Assembly: GCF_003390865.1 (NCBI RefSeq) | Contig: NZ_QMEJ01000001.1 | Location: 744,001-808,000, forward strand | DNA length: 64,000 nt | DNA from: Tropicimonas sp. IMCC34011 | GTDB taxonomy: Bacteria; Pseudomonadota; Alphaproteobacteria; Rhodobacterales; Rhodobacteraceae | Direction of reading: 5' to 3' | Shown: positions 43,487 through 54,296 of the stretch, one piece after another | Position numbering within the stretch: the stretch's first letter is position 1 | Layout of the letters: every line of letters starts with the position of its first letter | The notes under the pieces: model-generated | The model's database searches: none | What the model saw: only the letters and a program-made list of their open reading frames with translations | What the model was told of the DNA's origin: nothing | Made by a program: the position numbers and the translations under genes

Positions 43487-45919
43487 ATGACGCTGTCCTC
43501 CCCCGATCGCCCCGAGAGTCCCGGGCTGCCTCAGGTCTTCCGCGACTGGTTCACCGCGCGCGGCTGGCAGGTGCACCCCCATCAGCGCGCCATGCTCGAG
43601 CGGGCGCAGGACCCGGCCACCCTCCTCATCGCGCCGACCGGCGGCGGCAAGACGCTTGCCGGCTTCCTGCCCACCCTGGCGGAGCTCGCGGACGGCACGC
43701 ATCAGGGCCTCCACACGATCTACGTCTCGCCGCTCAAGGCGCTGGCCGCTGACATCCGCCGCAACCTCACCACGCCGATCACCGAGATGGACCTTCCGAT
43801 CCGCGTCGAGGACCGCACCGGGGACACGAGCTATTCCGTCCGCCAGCGCCAGCGCGCCGATCCGCCGCATATCCTGCTGACGACGCCGGAAAGCCTTGCG
43901 CTGATGACCTCCTACGAGGATGCGCCGCGGATCTTCGCCGGTCTCAAACGCATCGTGGTGGACGAGATCCACGCCCTCGCCGAGAGCAAGCGGGGGGACC
44001 AGCTCGTCCTCGCCCTCTCCCGCCTCGGCACGCTTCGCCCCGGCCTCCGCCGCGTCGGCCTCTCCGCCACCGTCGAGGATCCGGACGCCATCGGACGCCT
44101 GCTCGCCGAGGCGCCCCATACCGCGTCCATCATCCATGCCGACCCCGGGCCGCCGGCGGACATCTCAATGCTGACCACCGAGGAGGCGCCGCCCTGGGCC
44201 GGCGGCGGCGCGGCCTACGCGATCCCGGCAGTGCTGGACGAAGTGCGGCGCCACCGCACCACGCTGATCTTCCACAACACCCGCGCGCAGGCGGAGATCT
44301 TCTTCCACAACCTCTGGCTTGCGAATGAGGAGGCGCTGCCGATCGGCATCCACCACGGCTCCCTCTCCCGCGAGCAACGCGCCAAGGTGGAGGCGGCGAT
44401 GGTGGCGGGGCAGCTCCGCGCGATCGTCTGTACCGGCTCCCTCGATCTCGGCATCGACTGGGGCGACGTGGATCTCGTGATCCAGGTCGGCGCGCCGAAG
44501 AACGTGAAGCGCCTCGTCCAGCGGATCGGCCGGGCCAACCACCGCTACAACGCCCCCTCGAAGGCGCTCCTCGTTCCCGCAAACCGGTTCGAGGTGGTCG
44601 AATGCGTCGCGGCCCTGAAGGCCGTGGCCGAGGGCAGGCTCGACGGCGAGGCCCGCGGGCCCGGCCCCCGCGACGTGCTCTGCCAGCACATCCTTCTCAC
44701 GGCCTGTGCCGGTCCCTTCGACGCGGACGCGCTCTTCGCCGAGGTCAGGACGGCCGGCCCCTATGCCGCCCTGACGCGCGCGGAGTTCGACGACTGCCTC
44801 CAGTTCTGCGCCACCGGCGGCTATGCGCTGCGGGCCTACGATCGCTGGCAGCGGATCCGGCAGCGCGCGGACGGGCTGTGGGAGCTCCGCGACCCCCGGA
44901 CCTCCCGCCGCATCCGGATGAACATGGGCACGATCATGGACACCGATACGCTGAAGGTCCGGCTCCGGGGGCGCGGCGGGATGCCCCTCGGTGAGGTGGA
45001 GGAGGGGTTCGCGGCGACCCTCACCCCCGGCGACACCTTCCTCATCGGCGGCGAGGTCGTGCGGTACGAGGGTCTGCGCGAGATGACCGTGGAGGTCACG
45101 CGGCGCCCGACCCAGCCGCCGCGCATCGCCACGTTCATGGGCACGAAGTTCGCCACCTCCACTCAGCTCTCCGACCGCATCCTGCAGATGTTCCGGCAGG
45201 AGGACTGGCCGGAACTGCCGCGGCATACCGCCGACTGGCTCCGTCTCCAGCGCGAGGTCAGCCATCTGCCGGAGCGGGACCGCCTGCTCATCGAATCCTT
45301 CCCCCACGACGGTCGCAACCATGTCTGCGCCTATGGCTTCGCCGGCCGCAACGCGCAGCAAACCCTCGGCCTTCTGATGACCGCCCGCATGGAGGAGCAG
45401 GGCCTGAACCCGCTCGGCTTCGTCGCCACCGATTACGCGACCCTGGTCTGGGGGCTGGACGAGGTGACCGACCCCGCCCCCCTCTTCGCGCGCGAGAACC
45501 TCTTCGAGGGCCTCGAGACATGGCTTGCCGGCAATGCGGTGATGAAGCGAACCTTCAAGACCTCCGCCACCATCGCCGGGCTGATCGAGCGCAACACGCC
45601 AGGCAAGCGCAAGTCCGGCAAGCAGGCGACCTTCTCCTCGGACATCCTCTACGACACGCTTCTCAAATACGACCCGGACCATCTGCTCATGCAGATCACC
45701 CGGGAGGAGGCGACCCGCGGTCTCGTCGATTTCGGACGCATCGAGCAGATGCTGGACCGGATCGAGGGACGGATCGACCACGCGATCCTCACCCGCGTCT
45801 CCCCCCTCGCCGCGCCGATGTTCCTCGAAATGGGCCGTGTGCCGATCAAGGGCCGGGCGGAGGCGCGCCTCGTGGAGGAAGAGGCCGAACGGCTGATGGA
45901 AGCGGCCGGCCTCGCCTGA
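43487..45919 (+). CDS. Ligase-associated DEAD/DEAH-box DNA helicase (Lhr family)
   Basis: Superfamily 2 helicase of 810 aa. Motif I is APTGGGKTLAGFLP, motif Ia is YVSPLKALAADI, motif II is VVDEIHAL, motif III is GLSATVEDP, and motif VI is QRIGRANHRYNAPSKAL. C-terminal winged-helix and Lhr-core regions follow. The length and later PdeM gene mark it as the ligase-associated form, part of a four-gene DNA repair set (exonuclease, ligase, helicase, PdeM). The exonuclease and ligase are not in this window. ATG at 43487 selected because the preceding frame is basic and low in complexity. Confidence 0.92.
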   Translation: MTLSSPDRPESPGLPQVFRDWFTARGWQVHPHQRAMLERAQDPATLLIAPTGGGKTLAGFLPTLAELADGTHQGLHTIYVSPLKALAADIRRNLTTPITEMDLPIRVEDRTGDTSYSVRQRQRADPPHILLTTPESLALMTSYEDAPRIFAGLKRIVVDEIHALAESKRGDQLVLALSRLGTLRPGLRRVGLSATVEDPDAIGRLLAEAPHTASIIHADPGPPADISMLTTEEAPPWAGGGAAYAIPAVLDEVRRHRTTLIFHNTRAQAEIFFHNLWLANEEALPIGIHHGSLSREQRAKVEAAMVAGQLRAIVCTGSLDLGIDWGDVDLVIQVGAPKNVKRLVQRIGRANHRYNAPSKALLVPANRFEVVECVAALKAVAEGRLDGEARGPGPRDVLCQHILLTACAGPFDADALFAEVRTAGPYAALTRAEFDDCLQFCATGGYALRAYDRWQRIRQRADGLWELRDPRTSRRIRMNMGTIMDTDTLKVRLRGRGGMPLGEVEEGFAATLTPGDTFLIGGEVVRYEGLREMTVEVTRRPTQPPRIATFMGTKFATSTQLSDRILQMFRQEDWPELPRHTADWLRLQREVSHLPERDRLLIESFPHDGRNHVCAYGFAGRNAQQTLGLLMTARMEEQGLNPLGFVATDYATLVWGLDEVTDPAPLFARENLFEGLETWLAGNAVMKRTFKTSATIAGLIERNTPGKRKSGKQATFSSDILYDTLLKYDPDHLLMQITREEATRGLVDFGRIEQMLDRIEGRIDHAILTRVSPLAAPMFLEMGRVPIKGRAEARLVEEEAERLMEAAGLA

Positions 45920-45979
45920 GACGGACCCCTCCCGGCAGCTTCGGCGTTACCGGTGGGACCGACCTCAAGGAGCCGCGAA

Positions 45980-46396
45980 ATGGCCGAGATGACCCTGCCC
46001 GACATCGCCGAACGCATGAAGGCGATCGACTTCACCATGCTGTCCACCCATTGCGAGAACGGCAGCATTGCCGCCCGCCCGATGAGCAACAACCGCGATG
46101 TGACGTTCGACGGCACCTCGCGCTACTTCACGTTCGACGAGAGCCAGACCGTGACCGATATCGAGCGGGACCCCAAGGTCGGCCTCTCCCTCGTCGGGAA
46201 GGACATGACGTTCCTGTCCATCGAGGGCAGCGCCACGCTGCACCGCGACCGCGCCACGATGGAGCCGCACTGGGTCCCGGACCTCGAGGAGTGGTTCAAG
46301 GACGGCCTCGACACGCCCGGCATCGTGATGATCGAGGTCGCCGCCTCCCGCATCCACTGGTGGGCGGATTACGAGGACGGCGAGATCAAGCTCTGA
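45980..46396 (+). CDS. Pyridoxamine 5'-phosphate oxidase family (general stress) protein
   Basis: A 138-residue flavin-reductase-like split-barrel protein. DFTMLSTHCENGSIAARPMS and GTSRYFTFDESQTVTDIERD are typical of the general-stress-protein 26 subgroup, which binds FMN or FAD. DGEIKL ends the protein. Start ATG has an AAGGAG box. It lies between the helicase and pdeM, on the same strand, so it is possibly cotranscribed with them. Confidence 0.88.
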   Translation: MAEMTLPDIAERMKAIDFTMLSTHCENGSIAARPMSNNRDVTFDGTSRYFTFDESQTVTDIERDPKVGLSLVGKDMTFLSIEGSATLHRDRATMEPHWVPDLEEWFKDGLDTPGIVMIEVAASRIHWWADYEDGEIKL

Positions 46397-46520
46397 TCTC
46401 CTTCTCGTCCTGAGCCCCCCCCCGGAGACCGTCGTCCGGCGGGGGCGACCTGCCCCGGACTCATCCCGCGTCCCCTGTCCCGCCCTTGCCCGCCTTGCGC
46501 TCGCCGGGTAGGAACGCAGC

Positions 46521-47249
46521 ATGAACGCGCACGGGATAGATTTCGCGGGTACCGCCCTGACGCTGCTGTCCTCCGGCCTTCTGTGGTGGGAGGCCGAGCG
46601 GACGCTCTGCGCCTCAGATCTGCACCTCGGCAAGTCGGAGCGTCATGCACGGCGGGGCGGATCGCTTCTGCCCCCCTACGAGACCGGCGACACGCTGCAG
46701 CGCCTCGATGCCGCGATCTCCGCCCTTAGCCCGGCCCGCGTGATCTGCCTCGGCGACAGTTTCGACGACGCCGCCGCCCTCGGCGGTCTGGCTGAGGAAG
46801 AGCGGCTCTGGCTCCTGCGCCTCATGGCCGGGCGGGATTGGGTCTGGATCGAGGGCAACCACGATCCGGGGCCCCTGGACGTCGACGGGCGCCACCTCGC
46901 CGAACTCACCCTCGGTCCGCTCACCTTCCGTCATATCGCCGAACAAGGCGCGTCGCCCGGCGAGATCTCGGGGCACTGGCACCCCAAGATCGCGGTCAAC
47001 GCGCGCGGCAGTCGCATTGCGCGGCCTTGCTTCGTCACCGACGGATCACGCCTGATACTGCCGGCGTTCGGCACCTATACGGGCGGTCTCTTCGCCGATG
47101 CGCCGCCCCTGGAGCGCCTCATGGAGCGCTCCCGCACGCTGGCGATCCTGACGGGCGAGCCGATGGCCCGCCTGCCGGTCTTTTCCATGCCGAAGGGCAA
47201 GAGGCCCGGCGCGATGCGCGCACCCACCGGGCTGCGCAGGCGAGCCTGA
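46521..47249 (+). CDS. pdeM: Ligase-associated DNA damage response phosphoesterase PdeM
   Basis: Calcineurin-like metallophosphoesterase of 242 aa. Metal motifs: CASDLHLGKSE, CLGDSFDD, IEGNHDPGP and SGHWHPKIA (the D-x-H, GD, GNH and GHxH pattern). FGTYTGGLFADAPP is a block typical of PdeM. Expected to act in DNA repair with the Lhr helicase 0.6 kb upstream. Converges with folD, 4 bp apart. Confidence 0.9.
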   Translation: MNAHGIDFAGTALTLLSSGLLWWEAERTLCASDLHLGKSERHARRGGSLLPPYETGDTLQRLDAAISALSPARVICLGDSFDDAAALGGLAEEERLWLLRLMAGRDWVWIEGNHDPGPLDVDGRHLAELTLGPLTFRHIAEQGASPGEISGHWHPKIAVNARGSRIARPCFVTDGSRLILPAFGTYTGGLFADAPPLERLMERSRTLAILTGEPMARLPVFSMPKGKRPGAMRAPTGLRRRA

Positions 47250-47253
47250 CGCC

Positions 47254-48153
47254 TCAGACGGTCAGCTCGTCCGGCTCCGGAAGGCCGTTGATGCGCGCCG
47301 CGGCGACGACGGTGTTGGCCAGCAGGCACGCAATCGTCATCGGTCCGACGCCGCCCGGCACAGGCGTGATCGCACCCGCGACCTCCTTGGCCGCGGCAAA
47401 GTCCACATCCCCGACCAGACGGTCCTTGCCGCCCTCGGTCTCGGACGGAAGTCGGTTGATGCCGACGTCGATCACCGTCGCGCCGGGTTTGATCCAGTCG
47501 CCCTTGATCATCCCCGGCCGGCCGACCGCCGCCACGAGGATATCCGCCTGACGGCAGAGCCCGGCCAGATCGGCCGTCCGCGAATGGGCGATGCTCACCG
47601 TTGCGTTCGCCCCAAGAAGAAGGCTCGCCATCGGCTTGCCGACGATGTTGGAGCGGCCGACCACGACGGCATGCTTGCCCGAGAGATCGCCGATCCGGTC
47701 CTTCAGAAGCAGAAGGCACCCGAGCGGCGTGCAGGGCACCATCGAGGTCTGCCCCGTCGCGAGACGGCCCGCATTCGAGATGTGGAAGCCGTCCACGTCC
47801 TTGTTGGGGTCGATGGCGTTGATCACCAGCGCTGCGTCGAGATGCGGCGGCAGGGGAAGCTGGACGAGGATGCCGTGAACCTCGGGATCGGCATTGAGAT
47901 TGTCGATCAGTCCCAGGAGCTCGCGCTCCGTCGTCTCCTCGGCAAGGCGATGCTCGAAGGAGGCCATCCCGGCCGCCGTCGCCATCCTCTCCTTCGACCG
48001 GGTGTAGACCTGGCTTGCCGGATCCTCGCCCACGAGCACCACGGCGAGACCGGGCGTCAGGCCGAATTCCTCCTTCAGGTTGCTCGTGGCCGCGGCCACG
48101 CGATCGCGAATGGAGGCCGCGAAGGCCTTTCCGTCGATGATGTCTGCGCTCAT
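47254..48153 (-). CDS. folD: Bifunctional methylenetetrahydrofolate dehydrogenase/cyclohydrolase FolD
   Basis: One-carbon metabolism enzyme of 299 aa interconverting 5,10-methylene-THF and 10-formyl-THF. Motifs: [14 protein letters not shown] with the catalytic Lys region, [45 protein letters not shown] for NADP binding, and [11 protein letters not shown]. Start ATG overlaps the stop of the chorismate mutase gene (4 bp), an unusual but probably fortuitous operon partner. Confidence 0.96.
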   Translation of the reverse strand: MSADIIDGKAFAASIRDRVAAATSNLKEEFGLTPGLAVVLVGEDPASQVYTRSKERMATAAGMASFEHRLAEETTERELLGLIDNLNADPEVHGILVQLPLPPHLDAALVINAIDPNKDVDGFHISNAGRLATGQTSMVPCTPLGCLLLLKDRIGDLSGKHAVVVGRSNIVGKPMASLLLGANATVSIAHSRTADLAGLCRQADILVAAVGRPGMIKGDWIKPGATVIDVGINRLPSETEGGKDRLVGDVDFAAAKEVAGAITPVPGGVGPMTIACLLANTVVAAARINGLPEPDELTV

Positions 48154-48473
48154 TCGTCCGCTCCCTTGATCCCGCTGTGCTGCATGGCCGTCTCCTCGCG
48201 CGCGATCGACCATCCGATGAGCCGCCGCCAGATATCCTCGGCGAGATCCGCGTCGAGCCCCGCCCCGCCTGCGGCGGAACGTACGTTGTTCACGACCTCC
48301 TCGACCCGGCTGTCGATATGCGCCGGCAGTCCCGCGGCGGGTTTCAGCTCGGCGGCACGGTCGATATGGGCGGCGCGCTCGATGAGAAGCGCGATCAGCT
48401 CACGGTCTATCTCGTCGATCTGGAGGCGCAGCGCGCCCATGTCGCCGCACGCGGAAGCCGGGGGCCGGGTCAT
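48150..48473 (-). CDS. Chorismate mutase, AroQ type
   Basis: A 107-residue monofunctional AroQ chorismate mutase, converting chorismate to prephenate for Phe/Tyr synthesis. Helix 1 holds [20 protein letters not shown] with the active-site Arg and the Lys in [22 protein letters not shown] is the next conserved block and [16 protein letters not shown] the last helix. No prephenate dehydratase domain. Overlaps folD by 4 bp and is the first gene of that pair. Confidence 0.9.
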   Translation of the reverse strand: MTRPPASACGDMGALRLQIDEIDRELIALLIERAAHIDRAAELKPAAGLPAHIDSRVEEVVNNVRSAAGGAGLDADLAEDIWRRLIGWSIAREETAMQHSGIKGADE

Positions 48474-48674
48474 GTCTCTACCTCGCGAAGGTCCGTTTTC
48501 GTGCCGCGGCTTATCCCGCGCCTGCCGGACCGGCAAGCCGGGCTCCGGCATGGCAGGGTTCTCCAGCGTCATCGCGGCGGGTTGCCGCGACGCACTCGGG
48601 AACACGGAAACGATCCGCCGCGTTGCCATGCCGATGAATCCAAAATCCATTCTCGCACGGACGCCAATTTCAGC

Positions 48675-49481
48675 ATGACGTATCGCCCCCTCGCCGCCAC
48701 GGCCCTGTGCCTTCTCGCTCTTTCTCCGGCTCAATCCCTCGCCCAGTCGGCCGCTCCGCAAGGGACCACGCCGTCCGTTCCGACCAGCGTCGAGCTGCCG
48801 GATGTCTGCCGCATGGGATATGTGGCCATCGAGAGCGTCGAGGACGCCGTTTCGGCCGACGCCGTCCGCGAGGCGGCCCGCGCTCATTTCGCCGCGATGG
48901 ACCAGGACGACAGCGGCACCGTCGGCCGCGAGGAAGCTGTGGCCTGCCTGACCGCGACGGCAGCGGCCCGCCCTGCTCCCGCCGACCGCAGCGATCTCAA
49001 CGTGTCGGACGCCGATCTGGACGGCGACGGGGTCATCACCCGCGCCGAGTATTTCGAGGCGGCCCGCGCGGCATTCGAGGCTGCGCGGAACTCCGATCTG
49101 GCCTCGCAGGAGGTCGTGGTGCTCCGCCGGTTCATCTTCGATCCAACCGGCCGCTCCATCGCCAATCCCGCCGATCTGGCTCCGGATGATGCAATGGCCT
49201 CCGCCGCGCGGATGTTCGACGCGCTGGATGCGGATGGCGACGGAATCGTTTCCACCGGCGAGTGGGCCGGCCAGGCCCCGCAGCGGGACGTCGAAGCCGT
49301 CGTCACCGCTCATTTCGATGAGCTGGATGCAGATGGCTCCGGCGATCTGAGCGAAGGCGAAGTCGAGGATGCCGCCGTCGCCGCGCTCGAACGCGCCCGC
49401 CGCATGGCTGCCGAAGATGGCGTCGGCAGCCAGACCGAGGATCCGCCGATCGTCTATTACCGCTACGCCAGCGGGTTCTGA
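48675..49481 (+). CDS. Secreted EF-hand calcium-binding protein
   Basis: A 268-residue exported protein (signal peptide MTYRPLAATALCLLALSPAQSLAQ) with four EF-hand loops: DQDDSGTVGREE at about residue 76, DLDGDGVITRAE at 114, DADGDGIVSTGE at 185 and DADGSGDLSEGE at 218. All have Asp at positions 1, 3 and 5 and Glu at 12, so calcium binding is likely. A probable periplasmic calcium buffer or sensor. Single Cys pair (DVCRM, VACLTA). Single gene, divergent from the chorismate mutase gene. Confidence 0.88.
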   Translation: MTYRPLAATALCLLALSPAQSLAQSAAPQGTTPSVPTSVELPDVCRMGYVAIESVEDAVSADAVREAARAHFAAMDQDDSGTVGREEAVACLTATAAARPAPADRSDLNVSDADLDGDGVITRAEYFEAARAAFEAARNSDLASQEVVVLRRFIFDPTGRSIANPADLAPDDAMASAARMFDALDADGDGIVSTGEWAGQAPQRDVEAVVTAHFDELDADGSGDLSEGEVEDAAVAALERARRMAAEDGVGSQTEDPPIVYYRYASGF

Positions 49482-49577
49482 GAGCCCGCGCTTATCACAG
49501 GGTGGAATACCCCGACTGCAGGCGTGACGGTCGGCGCATGTCCTCGCGCCGGCCTCGGCCCCGTGCAGTTTTGGTGC

Positions 49578-50165
49578 TTAGATCCCTGCGCCCTGCCACC
49601 TGCGCTGGCCCGGAATGTGGAGCCGGACCTCGTCCCCCACGCGCAGGACACCTTCCCGCTCGACCCACGCGGTCACGCCTCGCCGCCCTTCGGCCGCCCG
49701 CTTGAAGGCGCGGCCGGCGCCGGGGCGATCCTCGTCGATGACCTTCGCCGGCAGGTGGCAGGGCTGGTTCTCCATATCCACCGTCAGCGTCGCGCCGGAG
49801 TTGGACTGCAGCCGCGATGAGGGCGGCAGATGGGTGAAATCGGGGATCCCGCCGATCACCATGCTCGCGCCGAGCCAGGCCGGATCGACCCTCTCGAGGC
49901 CCATCTCCGCCCCGATCTCCGCCAGCTCCTCGGCCGAGACGATGCTGAGCTGGCGAACGTTCCGGATCTCGGTCCCCTTGGGATACTGCGTCGATACGCG
50001 GGAGCAGGAGGGCCGCGTCAGCCCCCCATGGCTCTCGCCTTCGATGCCGGAAAAGGACGCCCGCACCTCCTCCAGCGCTTCGGCGCGCAACGTGGCCTCC
50101 CGGTCCGGCACGCGGCCGAGCCAGACGATCGTGCCGGTGATCTTGGTGGCGAGAAGTGCGGGCAT
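49578..50165 (-). CDS. MOSC domain-containing protein
   Basis: A 195-residue MOSC (molybdenum cofactor sulfurase C-terminal) domain protein. Conserved Cys in [11 protein letters not shown], followed by [39 protein letters not shown], the block [18 protein letters not shown], and [24 protein letters not shown] proteins bind sulfur or act on N-hydroxylated compounds. Start ATG at 50165 chosen over the upstream extension, which has no protein character. Divergent from thrS. Confidence 0.88.
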   Translation of the reverse strand: MPALLATKITGTIVWLGRVPDREATLRAEALEEVRASFSGIEGESHGGLTRPSCSRVSTQYPKGTEIRNVRQLSIVSAEELAEIGAEMGLERVDPAWLGASMVIGGIPDFTHLPPSSRLQSNSGATLTVDMENQPCHLPAKVIDEDRPGAGRAFKRAAEGRRGVTAWVEREGVLRVGDEVRLHIPGQRRWQGAGI

Positions 50166-50349
50166 GGGCGTCGGTTCCTCGAACGGGGCGGGCGGATGTG
50201 GTGCGACCCGATTGCCCCCTTCCGCAGCGCAAGGCAAGCGAAGCGGCGGAGGCCGGGTTGACCTTCCCCGTCCGCGCGGCGCATTCAGGCCCGGCAATTT
50301 ACCCGCAACCGGGCGTTTTCGTAGGCGCCGAACCGACGAGGAGCCGTTC

Positions 50350-52353
50350 ATGGCCGATATCACCCTCACCCTCCCCGATGGCGCTAGCCGCTCCTACCCC
50401 GCCGGGATCACCGCCGGCGAGGTCGCCGCGGACATCTCCACCTCGCTCGCCAAGAAGGCGGTCAGCGCGACCTATGACGGCGCGCACTGGGACCTTGCCT
50501 GGCCCATCGAGGCGGATGGCGCGCTCGCGATCAACACGATGAAGGATGACGGCCCGGCCCTCGAGCTGATCCGCCACGACCTTGCGCACATCATGGCCCG
50601 AGCCGTGCAGTCGATCTGGCCCGACGTGAAGGTCACCATCGGCCCCGTCATCGAGAACGGCTGGTACTACGATTTCGACCGCGCGGAGCCCTTCACGCCG
50701 GACGATCTGGGCGCCATCGAGGCGAAGATGAAGGAGATCATCAACGCCCGCGACCCCGTACGCACCGAGGTCTGGGACCGCCCCCGCGCCATCGCGCATT
50801 ACGAGGAGCTGGGCGAGCCGTACAAGGTCGAGCTGATCGAGGCCATTCCGGGGGACGAGCCCTTGCGGATGTACTGGCACGGAGACTGGCAAGACCTTTG
50901 CCGCGGGCCGCACCTTCAGCATACCGGGCAGGTTCCGGCGGATGCCTTCAAGCTGATGCGCGTTTCGGGCGCCTACTGGCGCGGCGACAGCTCCCGCCAG
51001 ATGCTCCAACGGATCTACGGCGTTGCCTTCCGCAACCGCGACGACCTGAAGAAGCACCTGACCTTCCTCGAGGAGGCCGAGAAGCGCGATCACCGCCGCC
51101 TGGGCCGCGAGATGGACCTCTTCCACATGCAGGAGGAGGCGCCGGGGCAAGTGTTCTGGCACCCGAACGGCTGGACGATCTACACCGCGCTTCAGGACTA
51201 CATGCGCCGCAAGCAGCGCGCCGGCGGCTATCGCGAGATCAACACCCCGCAGGTGGTGGACCGCAAACTCTGGGAGGCCTCCGGCCACTGGGAGAAGTAC
51301 CAGCACCACATGTTCATCGTGGAGGTGGACGAAAGCCGCGACGGCGAGAACGACGACGCGAGCGCGAAGAACCGCGCCGAGACCCGCATCAACGCGCTCA
51401 AGCCGATGAACTGTCCCTGCCACGTTCAGGTCTACAACCAGGGGCTGAAGTCCTACCGGGATCTGCCGCTTCGGCTGGCCGAGTTCGGGTCCTGCGCGCG
51501 CTACGAGCCGTCGGGCGCCCTTCACGGCATCATGCGGGTCCGGGGCTTCACCCAGGACGACGCGCACATCTTCTGCACCGAGGAGCAGATCGAGGAGGAA
51601 TGCGCCCGCTTCATCGAATTCCTCGCGGCAGTCTACGAGGACCTCGGCTTCCCGACCTTCGAGATCAAGTTCGCCACGCGGCCCGAGAAGCGCGTGGGAA
51701 CGGAGGAATCGTGGGATTACGTCGAGAACGCGCTCGAGGAGGCGATCCGCAAGACCGGTCGCACCTACACGCTGGAGCCCGGCGACGGGGCGTTCTACGG
51801 CCCGAAGCTGGATTTCTACCTGACCGATGCCATCGGCCGGGTCTGGCAATGCGGCACGTTCCAGGTCGATCCGAACCTGCCCGAGCGTCTGGACGCAAAC
51901 TACATCGGCGCCGACGGCGAGAAGCACCGGCCCTTCATGCTGCACCGGGCCTGCGTCGGCTCCTTCGAGCGGTTCATCGGGATCCTGATCGAGGAGCATG
52001 CCGGTCGCATGCCGCTCTGGCTCGCGCCCACGCAGGTCTCCGTCTGCTCCATCGTCTCTGATGCGGACGACTTCGTTCATGAGGCGGTGGCCAGCCTTCA
52101 GGCGGCCGGCCTGCGTGCCGAGGCCGACATCCGCAACGAAAAGATCAACTACAAGGTCCGCGAACACTCCATGGCCAAGGTGCCGGTCATCCTCGCGATC
52201 GGTCAGCGCGAAGTGGAGAACCGCACCGTCACGGTCCGCCGCCTCGGCGAGAAGCAGACCCAGACGGTGCCCCTCGACGAGCTCATCACATCGCTCACCG
52301 AGGAGGCGCTTCCGCCCGATCTGAAGGCGCGGGCGGCGACCGGGACGGCCTGA
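50350..52353 (+). CDS. thrS: Threonyl-tRNA synthetase
   Basis: Class II synthetase of 667 aa. An N-terminal TGS domain (residues 1-64) precedes the editing domain with [12 protein letters not shown] and [10 protein letters not shown], then the catalytic core with zinc Cys in [30 protein letters not shown] (motif 2) and [19 protein letters not shown] (motif 3), and finally the anticodon-binding domain. A charged insertion (about residues 328-350, [19 protein letters not shown]) lies before LKPMNCPCH and explains the slightly long length. Single gene. Confidence 0.96.
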   Translation: MADITLTLPDGASRSYPAGITAGEVAADISTSLAKKAVSATYDGAHWDLAWPIEADGALAINTMKDDGPALELIRHDLAHIMARAVQSIWPDVKVTIGPVIENGWYYDFDRAEPFTPDDLGAIEAKMKEIINARDPVRTEVWDRPRAIAHYEELGEPYKVELIEAIPGDEPLRMYWHGDWQDLCRGPHLQHTGQVPADAFKLMRVSGAYWRGDSSRQMLQRIYGVAFRNRDDLKKHLTFLEEAEKRDHRRLGREMDLFHMQEEAPGQVFWHPNGWTIYTALQDYMRRKQRAGGYREINTPQVVDRKLWEASGHWEKYQHHMFIVEVDESRDGENDDASAKNRAETRINALKPMNCPCHVQVYNQGLKSYRDLPLRLAEFGSCARYEPSGALHGIMRVRGFTQDDAHIFCTEEQIEEECARFIEFLAAVYEDLGFPTFEIKFATRPEKRVGTEESWDYVENALEEAIRKTGRTYTLEPGDGAFYGPKLDFYLTDAIGRVWQCGTFQVDPNLPERLDANYIGADGEKHRPFMLHRACVGSFERFIGILIEEHAGRMPLWLAPTQVSVCSIVSDADDFVHEAVASLQAAGLRAEADIRNEKINYKVREHSMAKVPVILAIGQREVENRTVTVRRLGEKQTQTVPLDELITSLTEEALPPDLKARAATGTA

Positions 52354-52494
52354 TCGCGGCGCTCGTTCCCGAGCGTCATTTCATCTTGCCAGACCGCGTC
52401 CTTTTCGCATTTCCTTAAGGGGCGGCGCCGCGATTCTGCGGCTCCGCCGGGCTGCAAGCGCCTGAACTGCGACTGACTTGAGGAGACACGGGTC

Positions 52495-52701
52495 ATGCCG
52501 ACTGGCACCGTGAAATGGTTCAACACGACCAAGGGCTACGGTTTCATCGCCCCGGATGACGGCGGAAAGGACATCTTCGTCCATATCTCCGCCGTGGAGC
52601 AGGCCGGGATGACGGGCCTCGCCGACAACATGAAGATCGCCTACGAGTTGCGCGAGGGACGGGACGGCCGGTCCTCCGCCACGGATCTGCAAGCGCTCTG
52701 A
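52495..52701 (+). CDS. Cold shock domain protein
   Basis: A 68-residue CspA-family protein. RNP1 is KGYGFI (residues 13-18) and RNP2 is DIFVHI (26-31); GTVKWFN is the standard start. The family binds single-stranded nucleic acid. The 141-bp leader has T-rich stretches (CATTTCATCTTG, TTTTCGCATTTCC) that may form a regulated 5' UTR. Single gene. Confidence 0.93.
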   Translation: MPTGTVKWFNTTKGYGFIAPDDGGKDIFVHISAVEQAGMTGLADNMKIAYELREGRDGRSSATDLQAL

Positions 52702-52782
52702 TCTTACAGGCAAGGGGTCGCGCAGCCCGCTGGGCGGCCCCTATCTCCCTGGCGGCCCGGCATCGGGCGAGAGCCTGCGCCG

Positions 52783-53112
52783 CTAGCCGCCGGCCTCGCG
52801 ATCCGCCACCGGCAGATCGGCCCACCATTCGGCGTAAGTGCTGTTCTTGGGGTGCTTTCCCCCCTCGTCCGGCGCGCCGTCCGTCCACCAGACCGCCCCC
52901 CGCTCGCCGAGACGACGCTTCGCCGCATCGACGCGCGCGCGGGCGGCTTTCAACGCCTCTCCCTCAGCTCCCTTGATCGCCCGCCGCGCGGACATGAGCT
53001 CATGAACCGCCGCCTTGCGCTCCCCCTCGGGCAGGCCGGGATCGGTCGAACGCCAGAGCCGGCTTTTCGCGATGAAATAGCGGCCGTCGGGGGTGGTGGG
53101 ATAGCGGGGCAT
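52783..53112 (-). CDS. Conserved hypothetical protein
   Basis: A 109-residue soluble protein with the recognisable proteobacterial pattern MPRYPTTPDGRYFIAKSRLW, RSTDPGLPEGERKAAVHELM, then a basic helix AARARVDAAKRRLGERG and AVWWTDGAPDEGGKHPKNS. I recall similar proteins being annotated only as hypothetical. No signal peptide. It shares the strand with thyX, 139 bp downstream of it. Confidence 0.8.
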   Translation of the reverse strand: MPRYPTTPDGRYFIAKSRLWRSTDPGLPEGERKAAVHELMSARRAIKGAEGEALKAARARVDAAKRRLGERGAVWWTDGAPDEGGKHPKNSTYAEWWADLPVADREAGG

Positions 53113-53251
53113 CCGGCTGACCTAGGACCGGTATGGAGAGACTCCAGCCCCATCGCGGCGGCAAATCCCGCCGGGCGGACGCGCCGCGGCGGAGACGGAA
53201 GGTTTTCCCCGGCTGACGACTGCCGGACGCGACAGGTAGATGGACGAGGCC

Positions 53252-54160
53252 CTACCCGTCCATCACCGCCATGAACTCCCGCCATTCGCCCTTGCTCATG
53301 CCGCTCGTCTCCTGCGTGACCTCTTCGCCGCGGCCCATGCGCCGGACGCAGTCGAGGGCCTTGGCGGAGAGGGACGCTCCGCCGAGGCGGTAATCCTCGA
53401 AGGCGCGGTAGGCGGCGGGAACCCAGTCGGCCACGATCTTGCAGATCGCCTCGGCATAGACGCGGATCTCGTATTGCGCGTGGGGGTCGGCGCGCAGACG
53501 CAGGAAGTGGAAGAGGTTGTGCAGGTCCACCTTCCAGTACCACTGGGTATAGACATTCGCCGGCAGGTTCATCCGCGCGAGCTCCCGCGCGAGGCCCTGC
53601 TGGCCCTCCTTCGACAGCATTGCCTCGTAATGATCGTAGGCCCGCCCCGCATCCTCGCGCAGCCAGTCCAGAACCCGCGCGGCCTCGTCGCCCTCCAGCG
53701 TCTCACCCCGGCCCTGGTTGTTCTGCACGGATTGCGCCGCGAGATGCTCGGGCGCGGGGATGTAGAATTCCCGATCCAGAATGGAGTAGCGGGCGGAATA
53801 CTCGTTCACGTTCGCCGTGCGATGGCGGATCCATTGCCGCGCGACGAAGACCGGCAGCTTCACGTGCAGCTTGATCTCGCACATCTCGAACGGCGTCGAA
53901 TGCCAATGCCGCATGAGGTAGCGGATCAGCCCCTCGTCGTTCTGAACCGCCTTCGTGCCCCGCCCGTAGGAGACGCGCGCCGCCTGAACGATGGCGGAAT
54001 CGTCGCCCATGTAGTCGATGACGCGGACAAGCCCGTGATCGAGGACCTCGTGGGCGCGATAGAGATGCGCCTCCATCCCGTCCGACGTGGCACGCAGGGT
54101 CTGGCGCGTTTCGGCGCGGGCATCTTCGATCTCGGCACGCTGCTCCGGGGTGAGGGGCAT
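53252..54160 (-). CDS. thyX: Flavin-dependent thymidylate synthase ThyX
   Basis: FAD/NADPH-dependent thymidylate synthase, 302 aa, making dTMP from dUMP with methylene-THF. The ThyX motif RHRxxxxxxxSxR is present in [16 protein letters not shown]. Other blocks: [31 protein letters not shown] and [17 protein letters not shown]. The C-terminal part (about residues 240-302) is longer than in short ThyX proteins but typical of alphaproteobacteria. No thyA was seen in the window. Confidence 0.95.
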   Translation of the reverse strand: MPLTPEQRAEIEDARAETRQTLRATSDGMEAHLYRAHEVLDHGLVRVIDYMGDDSAIVQAARVSYGRGTKAVQNDEGLIRYLMRHWHSTPFEMCEIKLHVKLPVFVARQWIRHRTANVNEYSARYSILDREFYIPAPEHLAAQSVQNNQGRGETLEGDEAARVLDWLREDAGRAYDHYEAMLSKEGQQGLARELARMNLPANVYTQWYWKVDLHNLFHFLRLRADPHAQYEIRVYAEAICKIVADWVPAAYRAFEDYRLGGASLSAKALDCVRRMGRGEEVTQETSGMSKGEWREFMAVMDG

Positions 54161-54296
54161 GGGGCGGTGTCCTTAGGCTTTCGGGCGACTCGGAGACGAC
54201 CATATCTTGAGGGCGGGGGCGGATTAAACCACGAGACTTGCGTCCTCCATCGAAAGTTCGTCCTGCGGCATCAGGGCCGCACCCGGTCCAAGACTG

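Noticed and set aside
52702-52782. Possible terminator after the cold-shock gene (GGGGTCGC...GGCGGCCCC)
   Set aside because: The pairing is broken and there is no T-run; it is not better than chance in this GC-rich DNA.
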